Below, piece by piece: positions 47,576 through 56,035 of a stretch of DNA of 64,000 nucleotides. The position numbers were made by a program, and so were the translations under genes. How positions within the stretch are numbered: position 1 is the first letter of the stretch; each line of letters begins with the position of its first letter. Source of the DNA: Tsukamurella sp. 8F (GTDB taxonomy: Bacteria > Actinomycetota > Actinomycetes > Mycobacteriales > Mycobacteriaceae); NCBI RefSeq assembly GCF_029167375.1, contig NZ_JARFTP010000001.1:62001-126000 (forward strand), in the 5' to 3' direction. Under the pieces are notes generated by a model. That model was not told the origin of the DNA. It made no database searches and worked only from the letters and a program-made list of their open reading frames with translations.

Positions 47576-47601
47576 AATACAACGCAACGGTGCGTTGTAT
47601 T
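47576..47601. promoter_or_regulatory. Perfect 26-bp palindromic operator (TetR/ALDH)
   Basis: 11-bp arms AATACAACGCA (47576-47586) and its exact complement (47591-47601) around ACGG, 10 nt from the TetR start and 29 nt from the aldehyde dehydrogenase start. TGCGTTGTATT contains a -10-like TTGTAT element. A textbook autoregulatory TetR site. Confidence 0.75.
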
Positions 47602-47630
47602 TCTGTCGAGTCGCCGCTACCGTCGGCTCC

Positions 47631-49061
47631 ATGACCACGACAACGACAGCGACGCCGGACGAGCGCACAGCGGTACTGCCGCGCGTGGACGATGCCGTCG
47701 CCGCCGCGCGATCCTCCACGGGAGCGTGGGCCGGGCTGACCGCCGCTCGACGCCGCCACCACCTGCTCCAGTGGAAACGAGAGATGTATCGAACGCGCGA
47801 TGAGATCCGCGCGATCCTCCGCGACGAGGCGGGCAAGGTTCACTTCGACGCGACGCTCGAGCTGACGATGGCTCTACACCATCTCGACTGGGCGGCTCGC
47901 AGTGCGGGGCGGGTACTCGCGCCGGAGCGTGTGCGCCCGGGCATGATGATGCTCGATCACGAGACGTCGATTGAGCGGCGACCATACGGGGTCGTCGGGG
48001 TGATCGGCCCGTGGAACTATCCGGTGTACACGCCGCTCGGCTCGATCTCGTATGCACTGGCGGCGGGTAATGCGGTCGTGTTCACACCCAGCGAGTACGC
48101 GACGTGTGCTGCCGAGTGGCTCGGGCGGACGTTCGCCGACGCCACGGGCCTGGACGACGTGTTCCGTGTCGTGCCAGGAGGTCCGGCGGCGGGATGCGCT
48201 CTGACGTCGAGCGACGTCGACAAGGTGGCGTTCACCGGGTCGGCGGCGACGGGTCGGCTCGTGATGGCGGCGTGCGCCGAGCGTTTGATCCCGGTCGTGA
48301 TGGAACTCGGTGGCAAGGATGCGGCGATCGTGGCTGACGATGCGGACATCTCGGCCGCCGTCGATGCGATCCTCTGGGGCGCGACGATGAATGCGGGGCA
48401 GTCGTGTGCGGGAATCGAGCGGGTGTACGTGGTCGAGGAGGTCGCGGACGAATTCACGAGGATTCTCACCGAACGTGCCCGAGATCTGAGGGCCGGAGTC
48501 GATTACGGAGCGATGACGATGGAGCGGCAGGCGGGGATCGTCGCACGTCATATCGGTGCCGCTGTGGCGGACGGCGGCCGCGCTCTGGTCGGCGGTCCGC
48601 AGTCGGTGCGGGGGAGGCTCGTCGACCCGGTGATCCTCGCCGATGTTCCCGAGGAATCGGTGGCCGCCCGGGACGAGACGTTCGGTCCGACTCTCATCGT
48701 TGCCGTCGTTCCGGACGTCGCGACGGCGATCGTGCGGGCCAACGCGGTCGATACCGGTCTCGGCGGGGCCGTCTTCAGTCGTCGCCGTGGTCGCCAGATC
48801 GCGCGCGGTCTCGGCGTCGGCATGGTTGCGATCAACGATGTGGTCAGCTTCGGTGCGACCCCGGCCCTGCCGTTCGGAGGCCGCGGCGCATCCGGGTTCG
48901 GCCGCATCCACGGCGTAGACGGTCTGCGCGAGTTCACGTACCCCGTCGCCGTGTCGAGACGGAGGGCGCTGCATCTGCCATCCCGTGCGAGCACGCACCG
49001 GCGCCATGCGTGGGACGTGCCGTCGCTCCACGCACTCCTGTGTCTGGTCGGACGCCGATGA
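47631..49061 (+). CDS. NAD(P)-dependent aldehyde dehydrogenase
   Basis: 476 residues from ATG 47631. Catalytic motifs: GPWNYPVYTPLG (coenzyme), FTGSAATGRLV, VMELGGKDA (general base Glu), NAGQSCAGIERVYV (nucleophile Cys259) and ETFGPTLIV. It oxidises an aldehyde to the carboxylic acid; its C-terminus (PSRASTHRRHAWD) extends past the usual end. It is repressed, by inference, by the divergent TetR protein, perhaps in response to toxic aldehydes. The stop overlaps the HXXEE gene by 4 nt. Confidence 0.88.
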   Translation: MTTTTTATPDERTAVLPRVDDAVAAARSSTGAWAGLTAARRRHHLLQWKREMYRTRDEIRAILRDEAGKVHFDATLELTMALHHLDWAARSAGRVLAPERVRPGMMMLDHETSIERRPYGVVGVIGPWNYPVYTPLGSISYALAAGNAVVFTPSEYATCAAEWLGRTFADATGLDDVFRVVPGGPAAGCALTSSDVDKVAFTGSAATGRLVMAACAERLIPVVMELGGKDAAIVADDADISAAVDAILWGATMNAGQSCAGIERVYVVEEVADEFTRILTERARDLRAGVDYGAMTMERQAGIVARHIGAAVADGGRALVGGPQSVRGRLVDPVILADVPEESVAARDETFGPTLIVAVVPDVATAIVRANAVDTGLGGAVFSRRRGRQIARGLGVGMVAINDVVSFGATPALPFGGRGASGFGRIHGVDGLREFTYPVAVSRRRALHLPSRASTHRRHAWDVPSLHALLCLVGRR

Positions 49062-49561
49062 CAGCGAAGGGGGCCCGCCGCTATCCTGCGGCGTTCGCGC
49101 TGCTGGCCGCCTGGGCGGTGCATGACGCGGAGGAGTACATACGTGCGGATAACGTTGAGCGACTGAGGTTCTCGTCGCCCGTCGATGCCTCGTCGCTGCG
49201 GCGCGCGATCCCGCTGATGGGCGCGGTCGTCGCTACGGCGAGCGTGCGGGGCTGGGTGACGGACGGTCGTTCGCCCACGTACCAGGCCGCCGTCGCGGCC
49301 TTCGGGCTACACGGCTTCTCCCACCTCGCGATCTCGGCGGTCAACCGCGGGTACGCCCCGGGCGTCGCCACTGTGCTGCCGGTCGTACTGCCCTACGCCT
49401 GGTGGGCGTGGCGGGACCTCGCAGGTCGTGACCGGATGTCGACCGGACGGGCGGTGGCTGCGGGCGTGGCGTTCGCCGTGACTGCCGTCGCGGGGTGCCA
49501 TGCGGCTACCGCGGGCGTCACTCGGCGGCGTCGAGGGCTGCCGCCAACGCGTCCACGGTGA
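49058..49561 (+). CDS. HXXEE-domain membrane protein
   Basis: 167 residues from ATG 49058. The defining motif VHDAEEY (His-x-x-Glu-Glu) is in the first helix, and a second His pair lies in GLHGFSHLA, with four or five hydrophobic segments. The family consists of small membrane proteins, possibly metal-dependent, of unknown function. Co-translated with the aldehyde dehydrogenase (4-nt overlap). Its last 44 nt are antisense to the RNase D-like gene. Confidence 0.8.
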   Translation: MTAKGARRYPAAFALLAAWAVHDAEEYIRADNVERLRFSSPVDASSLRRAIPLMGAVVATASVRGWVTDGRSPTYQAAVAAFGLHGFSHLAISAVNRGYAPGVATVLPVVLPYAWWAWRDLAGRDRMSTGRAVAAGVAFAVTAVAGCHAATAGVTRRRRGLPPTRPR

Positions 49562-50741
49562 GGGCGCGCTGCCACGGGCGGGCGCCGGCATCGCGGAGTG
49601 CGTCATCGACGATGCGAGAGGGGTCGGTGTGCGGAGCGTCCCCGTCGGAGGTGAACGGCCAGGACCAGCAGAGCTGCCGCACCGCGTCGGGTGGCAGCAG
49701 GTTCTCGACCGGGAGCTCATGTTCCTCGGCGATCGTCGCCAGCGCGGCACGCGCTGCGGTGAGGCGCTCGGCCGCCTCGGGGTGATTGCGGCTCCAACGG
49801 TTTCCCGCCGGAATCGGGGGGCGTGGCCCGTGTAGCGGCGGGAGCTGCTTGTCCGGCAGGGCGTTCGCCCGCTCTATCGCGCCCATCCATCGCTTGGCCG
49901 TGCGTCTCATGCGCGGCCCGCCGAACACAGGCAGCGCCGTCAGCTCCTCCTCGGTCGCGGGGTTGACGGTGGCGGCGTTGACGATGGCGGCGTCGGGCAA
50001 TGTGCGTCCAGGCGCGACATCGCGCTTGGCAGCGAGCTCGTCCCGGGCGACCCACAACTCGCGGGCGCGTGCCAGCTGGCGGCGGTTGCGGAGCCCGTGC
50101 AGGCCGCTCGTGCGGCGCCACGGGTCGATCCGCGGTGGGGGATCGGGGCGCAGACGTACCGCCTCGAATTCCTGACGCGCCCACTCGAGTTTCCCCGCGT
50201 CCTCGAGCCGGATGAGAGTCTCGTCCCGCAGGTCGATGAGGAGCTCTACATCGAGGGCGGCGTAGGTGAGCCAGTCGTCCGGGAGCGGGCGCTTGCTCCA
50301 GTCGGCCGCACCGTGTCCCTTCGCTAGCAGGTAGCCCGTGTAGGCCTCGGTCATCGCGGCGAGGTTCACGCGCGGCTCGCCCAGCAGCCGACCGGCCAGC
50401 TCGGTGTCGAACAGCTCGTCGCACACGAAGCCCGCCTCACGCAGCGAGGGCAGGTCCTGGTCCGCGGCGTGCAGGATCCACTCGACTCCCCGCAACGCGT
50501 CGGCGACGGGACCGAGGGCGTCGGGCTCGTGGACGGGATCGATGAGGAACAGCCCGGAGCCGGTGCGCTTGATCTGGATCAGATATGCGCGCGACGAGTA
50601 GGTGAAGCCCGACGCGCGTTCGGTGTCGAGCGCGACGGGCCCCGTGCCGGCGGCGAGAGCCTCGGCGCAGCGCACGAATTCGCCGGCGCTGGTGAGCGGC
50701 TGCGGGACTCCTTCATAGGGCTCCGCGAGCTCGATCGACAC
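49518..50741 (-). CDS. RNase D-like 3'-5' exonuclease with HRDC domain
   Basis: 407 residues from GTG 50741. DEDD exonuclease blocks: VALDTERAS, the LFDTELAGRLLG region and DWLTYAALDVELLIDL. An HRDC domain follows (LWVARDELAAKRDVAPGRTL, VFGGPRMRRTAKRW), then a C-terminal actinobacterial extension. Processes RNA 3' ends. Rv2681 equivalent. It shares one base with the upstream DUF3000 gene. Confidence 0.9.
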   Translation of the reverse strand: MSIELAEPYEGVPQPLTSAGEFVRCAEALAAGTGPVALDTERASGFTYSSRAYLIQIKRTGSGLFLIDPVHEPDALGPVADALRGVEWILHAADQDLPSLREAGFVCDELFDTELAGRLLGEPRVNLAAMTEAYTGYLLAKGHGAADWSKRPLPDDWLTYAALDVELLIDLRDETLIRLEDAGKLEWARQEFEAVRLRPDPPPRIDPWRRTSGLHGLRNRRQLARARELWVARDELAAKRDVAPGRTLPDAAIVNAATVNPATEEELTALPVFGGPRMRRTAKRWMGAIERANALPDKQLPPLHGPRPPIPAGNRWSRNHPEAAERLTAARAALATIAEEHELPVENLLPPDAVRQLCWSWPFTSDGDAPHTDPSRIVDDALRDAGARPWQRALTVDALAAALDAAE

Positions 50742-51328
50742 TATTGGACCGGCCCCAACCTGGCGACGCCCTCAGGCGGAAGTCCGGCGGCCATCGCCAG
50801 CACGCTGGCGAACGATTCGACGTGGCCCGCGAGATTCGAGCTGGTGGCGGTCCACGACGCGCGCAGTTCCAGTTGGTGCGCCCGCGGCGGGCCGGAGATG
50901 TCGCCGTACCGCACCGACGACGTCGCGGTCACCGTGCCGCCGAGTGCGGTGACCTCCTCGCCGCGTTCGGCGAGGGCATCCGTCAGCCAGCTCCACGCCA
51001 CCTCGGGTAACAGGGGATCGGCCGCGAGTTCCTCGTCCACGTCGGACTGCACATAGGCGACGAGTCGCATCAGGCCGTTCCACGCCTCGTGGCCCTGCGG
51101 GTCGTACAGCAGGATCAGGCGGCCGAACGTCTCGCCGTCCGAGTGCTCGGCGACGGTCTCGGTCTGCGCCGAGCGCACCTCGGCGCCGATCGCGTAGCTG
51201 TACGGGGCCAGCCGTTGCGGGGGTCTGATGGACCCGATCTCGATCTCGGAGCGGACGGAGGCGGCATGCATCGAATCGATGGCGTCGCGAAAGGGCTCGG
51301 GGTCGGGCCCAGCTCCAGGTTGGCTCAC
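50741..51328 (-). CDS. DUF3000 protein
   Basis: 195 residues from GTG 51328. PFRDAIDSMHAASVRSEIE, ILLYDPQGHEAWNGLMRLVA, WSWLTDALAERG and TSSVRYGDISGPPRAHQLEL are typical of the Rv2680 family, always next to the RNase D-like gene. Cytosolic; function unknown. Divergent from hemE (82 nt). Confidence 0.9.
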   Translation of the reverse strand: MSQPGAGPDPEPFRDAIDSMHAASVRSEIEIGSIRPPQRLAPYSYAIGAEVRSAQTETVAEHSDGETFGRLILLYDPQGHEAWNGLMRLVAYVQSDVDEELAADPLLPEVAWSWLTDALAERGEEVTALGGTVTATSSVRYGDISGPPRAHQLELRASWTATSSNLAGHVESFASVLAMAAGLPPEGVARLGPVQ

Positions 51329-51410
51329 ATCTCGGCACCGTAGTCGCGCGGGCGGGGCCGATGAAGGAGGCGCGCCGACCCGGCCCATGCGTCTGCCAAG
51401 ATGAGACCTG

Positions 51411-52451
51411 ATGAGTACCGATACCGTCGTCAACCCGCTCCTCGCCGCCGCCCGCGGAGAGTCGCCCGCGCGGCGCCCCGTCTGGTTCATGCGGCAGGCG
51501 GGCCGGTCCCTGCCCGAGTACCGCAGGGTGCGTGAGGGGATCGGGATGCTCGACTCCTGCTTCCGGCCCGACCTGGTCTGCGAGATCACGATGCAACCGG
51601 TGCGCCGACACCGGACGGACGCAGCGATCCTGTTCTCCGACATCGTGGTGCCGCTGCGCGCCGCCGGGATCGACCTGGATATCGTCAGCGGCGTCGGGCC
51701 GGTCATCGAGCGTCCGGTGCGCGATGTCGCGGCCGTCGCCTCCCTACCGGTGCTGGCACCCGAGCAGGTAGAGCCCGTGGCCGAGGCCGTGCGGCTGCTG
51801 CGCGCGGAGCTGGGCGGGACGGCGCTGATCGGATTCGCGGGGGCGCCGTTCACGCTTGCGTCGTATCTCGTAGAGGGCGGGCCCAGCCGCAACCACGAGC
51901 GCACCAAGGCCCTCATGTACTCGGATCCCGAGACCTGGCACGATCTGCTCGATCGGCTCGCGGACATCGCGATCGTGTTCCTGCGGGCGCAGGCCGACGC
52001 CGGCATCCAGGCGTTCCAGCTGTTCGATTCCTGGGCTGGTGCCCTGTCCGAGGCGGACTACCGCGAGTTCGTGCTGCCCCACTCGGCGCGGGTTTTCGCG
52101 GCGTTTGCCGACACCGCGCTGCCGATGCTGCATTTCGGCGTGGGGACGGGCGAGCTGCTGGGCGCCATGGGGGATGCGGGCGCCGACGTCGTCGGGGTGG
52201 ACTGGCGAGTGCCGCTCGCGTCCGCCGCGCGTCGCGTAGGGCCCAGGGTGCTCCAAGGGAACCTCGATCCCGCCGTTCTGCTCGGGCCGTGGGACGCTGT
52301 CGAGTCGCAGGTGCGGCGCGTGTGCGCCGACGCCGATGCCGCGATCGCCGCGGGAGCGACGGGGCACATCTTCAACCTCGGACACGGGGTGCTGCCCGCC
52401 ACGGACCCGACGGTCCTGACCCGAGTCGTGGATCTGGTGCATTCGCTGTGA
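51411..52451 (+). CDS. hemE: Uroporphyrinogen decarboxylase
   Basis: 346 residues. [56 protein letters not shown] and FNLGHGVLP are the family signatures; the Asp of FSDI is the catalytic residue. It decarboxylates uroporphyrinogen III to coproporphyrinogen III. First of three overlapping or adjacent haem genes (hemE-hemY-hemQ), the coproporphyrin-dependent pathway of actinobacteria. Rv2678c equivalent. Confidence 0.96.
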   Translation: MSTDTVVNPLLAAARGESPARRPVWFMRQAGRSLPEYRRVREGIGMLDSCFRPDLVCEITMQPVRRHRTDAAILFSDIVVPLRAAGIDLDIVSGVGPVIERPVRDVAAVASLPVLAPEQVEPVAEAVRLLRAELGGTALIGFAGAPFTLASYLVEGGPSRNHERTKALMYSDPETWHDLLDRLADIAIVFLRAQADAGIQAFQLFDSWAGALSEADYREFVLPHSARVFAAFADTALPMLHFGVGTGELLGAMGDAGADVVGVDWRVPLASAARRVGPRVLQGNLDPAVLLGPWDAVESQVRRVCADADAAIAAGATGHIFNLGHGVLPATDPTVLTRVVDLVHSL

Positions 52452-53728
52452 CCACCGTCGCCGTCATCGGTGGCGGGATCTCCGGCCTGGTCGCGGCCTA
52501 CCGGTTGAGCCGGGCGGGGTGTCGCGTCACGGTTTTCGAGGGCTCGGACCGGGTCGGCGGCAAGCTACGGTCGGCGACGCTCGGGTCGCGGACCGTCGAC
52601 GTGGGGGCCGAGGCGTTCCTGCGGCGGCGCCCCGAGGTCATGGACCTCGCCGCCGAACTCGGCCTCGCGGATCAGGTGGTGTCGCCGGTCGGCCGGCGGC
52701 CGCTGGTCTATGCGGGTGGCACACTGCGCCCGTTCGAGCCCCGGTCGGTGATGGGGATCCCGGGTTTCGGTCGGGAGGTCGACGCACCGCTCGCGTGGCG
52801 GCGTGACGAGGACGTGTCGCTGGGCGGTTTCGTGCGCTCGCGGCTCGGTGACGAGGTGGTCGCGCGTTCGGTCGATCCCATGGTGTCCGGCGTCTACGCG
52901 GCGCACGCCGACGACGTCTCGCTCCGGGCGGCGGTACCCGCCGTCGCGGCCCGGCTGGATGCGGGCGCGCCGTCGTTGACGGCGGCGGTGACTGACGTGC
53001 TGAGTGCCGGTACGGGAGCCGGTCCGGTGTTCGGCGCCTTCCGCGGCGGCTATCAGGTGCTGCTCGATGCACTCGTCCGGCGGCTCCGCGGGTCGGTGGT
53101 GCTGGGCGCGCCCGTCGGCGAGCTCCGTCCGGGGTGGATGCTGCGTGGGTGGTTGTTCGACGAGGTCGTGCTCGCGGTGCCGCCCTCGCAGGCGGCCCGG
53201 CTGACGCGCTCGCACGCCCCCGAGCTGGCTCGGCTCCTGGCTGGAGTCCCGGCTGCGGATTCGGCGATGGTGTCCCTCGCATTCGGTGACGACGTCGATT
53301 TCCCCGACGCATCGGGTGTGCTCGTGGCGTCGGGCGAGGTGCTCACTGCGAAGGCGTTCACCCTGTCGACACAGAAGTGGGGCGCCGGTGTGCGGCCCGG
53401 CAACGTGGTCCGGGTGTCGATGGGGCGGCTGGGGGTGAGCCGGGCGGTGGAGCTGCCCGACGATGAGCTCGTGGCCATCGCCCGCGCGGACCTGGCCGCT
53501 GCAGTCGGGGTCGATGCGACGCCGGTCGCGGCCACGGTGCAGCGGTGGTATCAGGGCATACCGGTCTACACACCGGGACACCTGCAGCGGGTCGCGGAGA
53601 TCGAGGCCGCCACGCCGCAGGGCCTGACGCTGGTGGGTGCCTACTTCGACGGTGTCGGGGTACCTGCCTGTGTGGCCCGGGCGGACCGGGCCGTCGCGCG
53701 GCTGCTCCAGCGGCGAGTGGCAGGATGA
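52448..53728 (+). CDS. hemY: Coproporphyrinogen III oxidase (HemY/CgoX type)
   Basis: 426 residues from GTG 52448 (4-nt overlap with hemE). FAD-binding [62 protein letters not shown] and C-terminal [18 protein letters not shown]. In monoderm-type haem synthesis it oxidises coproporphyrinogen III to coproporphyrin III with oxygen. It was historically named hemG/hemY. Somewhat short but complete. Confidence 0.93.
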   Translation: MTTVAVIGGGISGLVAAYRLSRAGCRVTVFEGSDRVGGKLRSATLGSRTVDVGAEAFLRRRPEVMDLAAELGLADQVVSPVGRRPLVYAGGTLRPFEPRSVMGIPGFGREVDAPLAWRRDEDVSLGGFVRSRLGDEVVARSVDPMVSGVYAAHADDVSLRAAVPAVAARLDAGAPSLTAAVTDVLSAGTGAGPVFGAFRGGYQVLLDALVRRLRGSVVLGAPVGELRPGWMLRGWLFDEVVLAVPPSQAARLTRSHAPELARLLAGVPAADSAMVSLAFGDDVDFPDASGVLVASGEVLTAKAFTLSTQKWGAGVRPGNVVRVSMGRLGVSRAVELPDDELVAIARADLAAAVGVDATPVAATVQRWYQGIPVYTPGHLQRVAEIEAATPQGLTLVGAYFDGVGVPACVARADRAVARLLQRRVAG

Positions 53729-53732
53729 GGGC

Positions 53733-54434
53733 ATGGCGAAACTCGACTACGCGCAGCTCAACTCGACTCTCCGGTACCTGATGTTCTCGGTGTTCGCGGT
53801 GCGGCCCGGGGAGTTGGGTGGCGAAGCCGAGCGCGCGGAGGCCGCCGCGGACGCCGAGCGGTTCTTGTCGGAGATCACCGAGGGCGACTTGGTGGTGCGC
53901 GGCGTCTACGACGTGTCCGGCATGCGCGCCGACGCCGACTTCATGATCTGGTGGCACGCTGAGCGGATCGAGGATCTTCAGGCCGCGTACAACCGCTTCC
54001 GCCGCGGGGTACTACTCGGTCAGGCGAGCGAGCCCGTGTGGTCGTCCGCCGCGCTGCATAGGCCGGCCGAGTTCAACAAGAGCCACCTCCCCGCGTTCAT
54101 CGCCGGCGAGGATCCCGGCGACTACATCTGCGTGTACCCGTTCGTGCGGAGCTACGAGTGGTACCTGTTGCCGGACGAGGAGCGCCGCCGCATGCTCGCC
54201 GAGCATGGCATGGGCGCGCGTCCGTACCCCGACGTGCGAGCGAACACGGTGCCCGCCTTCGCACTCGGCGACTACGAGTGGCTGCTCGCCTTCGAGGCTC
54301 CCGCGCTCGACCGCATCGTCGATCTCATGCGTGACCTGCGTGCCACCGACGCCCGCCGTCACACGCGCGAGGAGACGCCGTTCTTCACGGGTCCGCGCGT
54401 CGACATAGGTGAGCTCATCGCTGCGTTACCGTAA
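53733..54434 (+). CDS. hemQ: Coproheme decarboxylase (chlorite dismutase family)
   Basis: 233 residues, ATG 53733 after [67 protein letters not shown] and [12 protein letters not shown] match actinobacterial HemQ, the enzyme that oxidatively decarboxylates coproheme to protoheme. Four nt after hemY. Rv2676c equivalent and last core gene before the accessory insertion. Confidence 0.95.
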   Translation: MAKLDYAQLNSTLRYLMFSVFAVRPGELGGEAERAEAAADAERFLSEITEGDLVVRGVYDVSGMRADADFMIWWHAERIEDLQAAYNRFRRGVLLGQASEPVWSSAALHRPAEFNKSHLPAFIAGEDPGDYICVYPFVRSYEWYLLPDEERRRMLAEHGMGARPYPDVRANTVPAFALGDYEWLLAFEAPALDRIVDLMRDLRATDARRHTREETPFFTGPRVDIGELIAALP

Positions 54435-54482
54435 GTGGTTGGGGAGCATCGGTTCCGGCCGCCGTTTCCACGTCTTAGGCCC

Positions 54483-54546
54483 CTCCCTAGTAGTCCTCTG
54501 CCTCCCACCTCTGATACCAGGTGGGAGGCAGAGGACTACTAGGGAG
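54483..54546. terminator. Perfect 28-bp inverted repeat, hemQ/MarR boundary
   Basis: Arms 54483-54510 and 54519-54546 are exact complements with an 8-nt loop. It begins 48 nt after hemQ, and its right arm contains the stop codon of the opposing MarR gene (54539-54541). Most simply it is a bidirectional terminator between convergent genes, but arms this long and perfect are unusual and could also mark a mobile-element end or recombination scar at the edge of the accessory region. No U-tract. Confidence 0.7.
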
Positions 54547-55018
54547 CAGCGTCACAGGGTGCCTCCATTATCGCCAGACCATCGACGATGGAGCGTTGTC
54601 GCGCCAGCGTCGTGTCGAGGAAGCGGGCGACGACGGCGAGCTGTCGATCGGTGTAGTCTGTCAGCTCGGCATGTGCGGTGTCGGAGAGGTGGCCTACCAG
54701 CGGGGCGATCCGATCGATGAGTTCCGCTGTAGGACATACGAGTTTGCGTCGTCCGTGATCGGGGTCGGGACGGCGCTCGACGAGGTCCTGCCGCTCCAGG
54801 CGATCGACGAGGGTGGTCATCGAGCCGCGCGTCAGATGGAGAGTGCGGCCCAGGTCGGCGGCGGTCTGCGGCCCGTGCCGCACGATCGCGTCGAGGCATC
54901 GCAGATCGGTGCGGCCCACGCCGAGCCGATCGGCGAGGAGCCGGTCGCGGTCGTCATGTGCGGCCTGGATGTCCGCCATCGTTGCGCTGATCGCTACCAG
55001 TAACTCGTCGCGTCCCAT
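54539..55018 (-). CDS. MarR-family regulator
   Basis: 159 residues from ATG 55018; a TTG nine codons upstream is rejected because it lies in a likely operator. Winged-helix domain: LGVGRTDLRCLDAIVRHG, TAADLGRTLHLTRGSMTTLV and the wing VERRPDPDHGRR. The C-terminal helix for dimerisation is complete. It resembles the second MarR gene at 57333 (VNETDLRCLEVL, LTTGSVTGMLDRLEQ), suggesting duplication. Divergent from the 58-aa ORF at 55101. Confidence 0.8.
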   Translation of the reverse strand: MGRDELLVAISATMADIQAAHDDRDRLLADRLGVGRTDLRCLDAIVRHGPQTAADLGRTLHLTRGSMTTLVDRLERQDLVERRPDPDHGRRKLVCPTAELIDRIAPLVGHLSDTAHAELTDYTDRQLAVVARFLDTTLARQRSIVDGLAIMEAPCDAAP

Positions 55019-55038
55019 GCTGCCGACAGTAGCAGTGT

Positions 55039-55049
55039 TTGACAATCAA
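55039..55049. promoter_or_regulatory. Possible MarR operator
   Basis: TTGA-CAA-TCAA symmetry, 21 nt before the MarR start and between it and the divergent small ORF. MarR proteins commonly bind TTG(n)CAA-type sites; autoregulation is inferred. Confidence 0.35.
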
Positions 55050-55100
55050 GCATAGAGCCCGGCATGCTGGTGCTCGGCAGTCGAACATCGGGAGGTCGTT

Positions 55101-55277
55101 ATGAGTAACAGTGCGCCAGGCAGGCGGGTGCTGGACGCTTTCGTCGGTTCCCCACTGAGCTGGATCGTGGGGCGGGACAAGCACTCCGGTCCGCAGCCCG
55201 AGGAGCCGGGCGAACGAACGGCCCGGTCCTTCGAGCGTCTCGCGTCGTGGTTCGGGCTGGTGCCCAAGCGGCGCTAG
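55101..55277 (+). CDS. Small basic protein (58 aa), unrecognised
   Basis: ATG 55101 to TAG 55275-55277, with a strong GGGAGG ribosome site (55090-55095) at ideal spacing. It begins MSNSAPGRRVLDAFVGSPLS, has a Pro/Glu middle and ends LASWFGLVPKRR; no helix long enough to span a membrane. Divergent from a MarR gene, so probably its regulated target. The stop overlaps the stop of the LuxR-type gene by 4 nt on the other strand. Function unknown. Confidence 0.55.
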   Translation: MSNSAPGRRVLDAFVGSPLSWIVGRDKHSGPQPEEPGERTARSFERLASWFGLVPKRR

Positions 55278-55909
55278 GCGACTGCCTCGGGCGGGAATCG
55301 GCCCAGCAGTGTCGCCAGTTCGGCCTGCCGCGACGTGCCCGTCTTGTCGAACACGTGCTGTAGATGGGTCCGGACGGTGGTGCGCGCGATCCCCAAGGCA
55401 GCGGCTATCTCGGCGATATCCTCGCCGCGCGCCAGATGCCGGGCCACACGGGCCTCCGACGCCGTCAAACGGAAGTATTGCCGCAGCAGCACCGCGGCCG
55501 GGGCACGCGTCGGCAGCGCCGGGTCGTGGATGACGACGAGGGCGCGCCGGTCGCTGCCGTGGGCGGGGCCGAGCGGCGAGACGGTGAGGACATAGGGCCG
55601 TGCGCCCGAGCGGCGCGGACAGATGACGGCGGTCGTCGCCCGAGGGGTGCGCACCGTCGCGCGCGTGACCGCGACCTGCAGCCCGGGAGCGGTCCGCACG
55701 GGGCTCCGGAGCGTGTGGTGGGCATCGATGGAGAGCCCGTCCTCGTTATCGAGCAGCAATCGTGCGGCGTTGTTAGTCACCCGGATCCTTCGAGCTTCGT
55801 CGACCACCAGCATCGCCCGGTCGGCGTTCTCGTAGACGACCCCGGTCCCGGTCTCCGTGTCCGAGGGCCGGGTCCGCTCGCCGTCGGTGGACTGTTGCGC
55901 GTCGTCCAT
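55274..55909 (-). CDS. PAS-like LuxR-family transcriptional regulator
   Basis: 211 residues. The N-terminal half is PAS-like (YENADRAMLVVDEARRIRVT, NNAARLLLDNEDGL). The C-terminal LuxR helix-turn-helix has LTASEARVARHLARGEDIAE and ARTTVRTHLQHVFDKTGTSR. No receiver domain, so it is a one-component sensor. Convergent with the 58-aa ORF. 126 nt separate its start from the monooxygenase gene's 3' end on the same strand. Confidence 0.82.
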   Translation of the reverse strand: MDDAQQSTDGERTRPSDTETGTGVVYENADRAMLVVDEARRIRVTNNAARLLLDNEDGLSIDAHHTLRSPVRTAPGLQVAVTRATVRTPRATTAVICPRRSGARPYVLTVSPLGPAHGSDRRALVVIHDPALPTRAPAAVLLRQYFRLTASEARVARHLARGEDIAEIAAALGIARTTVRTHLQHVFDKTGTSRQAELATLLGRFPPEAVA

Positions 55910-56035
55910 GAGACCTCCCGATGTGACCGCACGATTGTCCCTCCGGATCCGGCACGGGGGTGCGCGTAGTCGGCTACTCGACCCGCTCGCTCGTCGGCAG
56001 GTGCCTCATGAGGTGTCCGAACGCGGGAGGCGGCG

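Noticed and set aside
54483-54546. Terminal inverted repeat of an insertion sequence
   Set aside because: The two arms lie together as a hairpin, no transposase frame or target duplication is nearby, and no second copy was seen in the window; kept as terminator or remnant.
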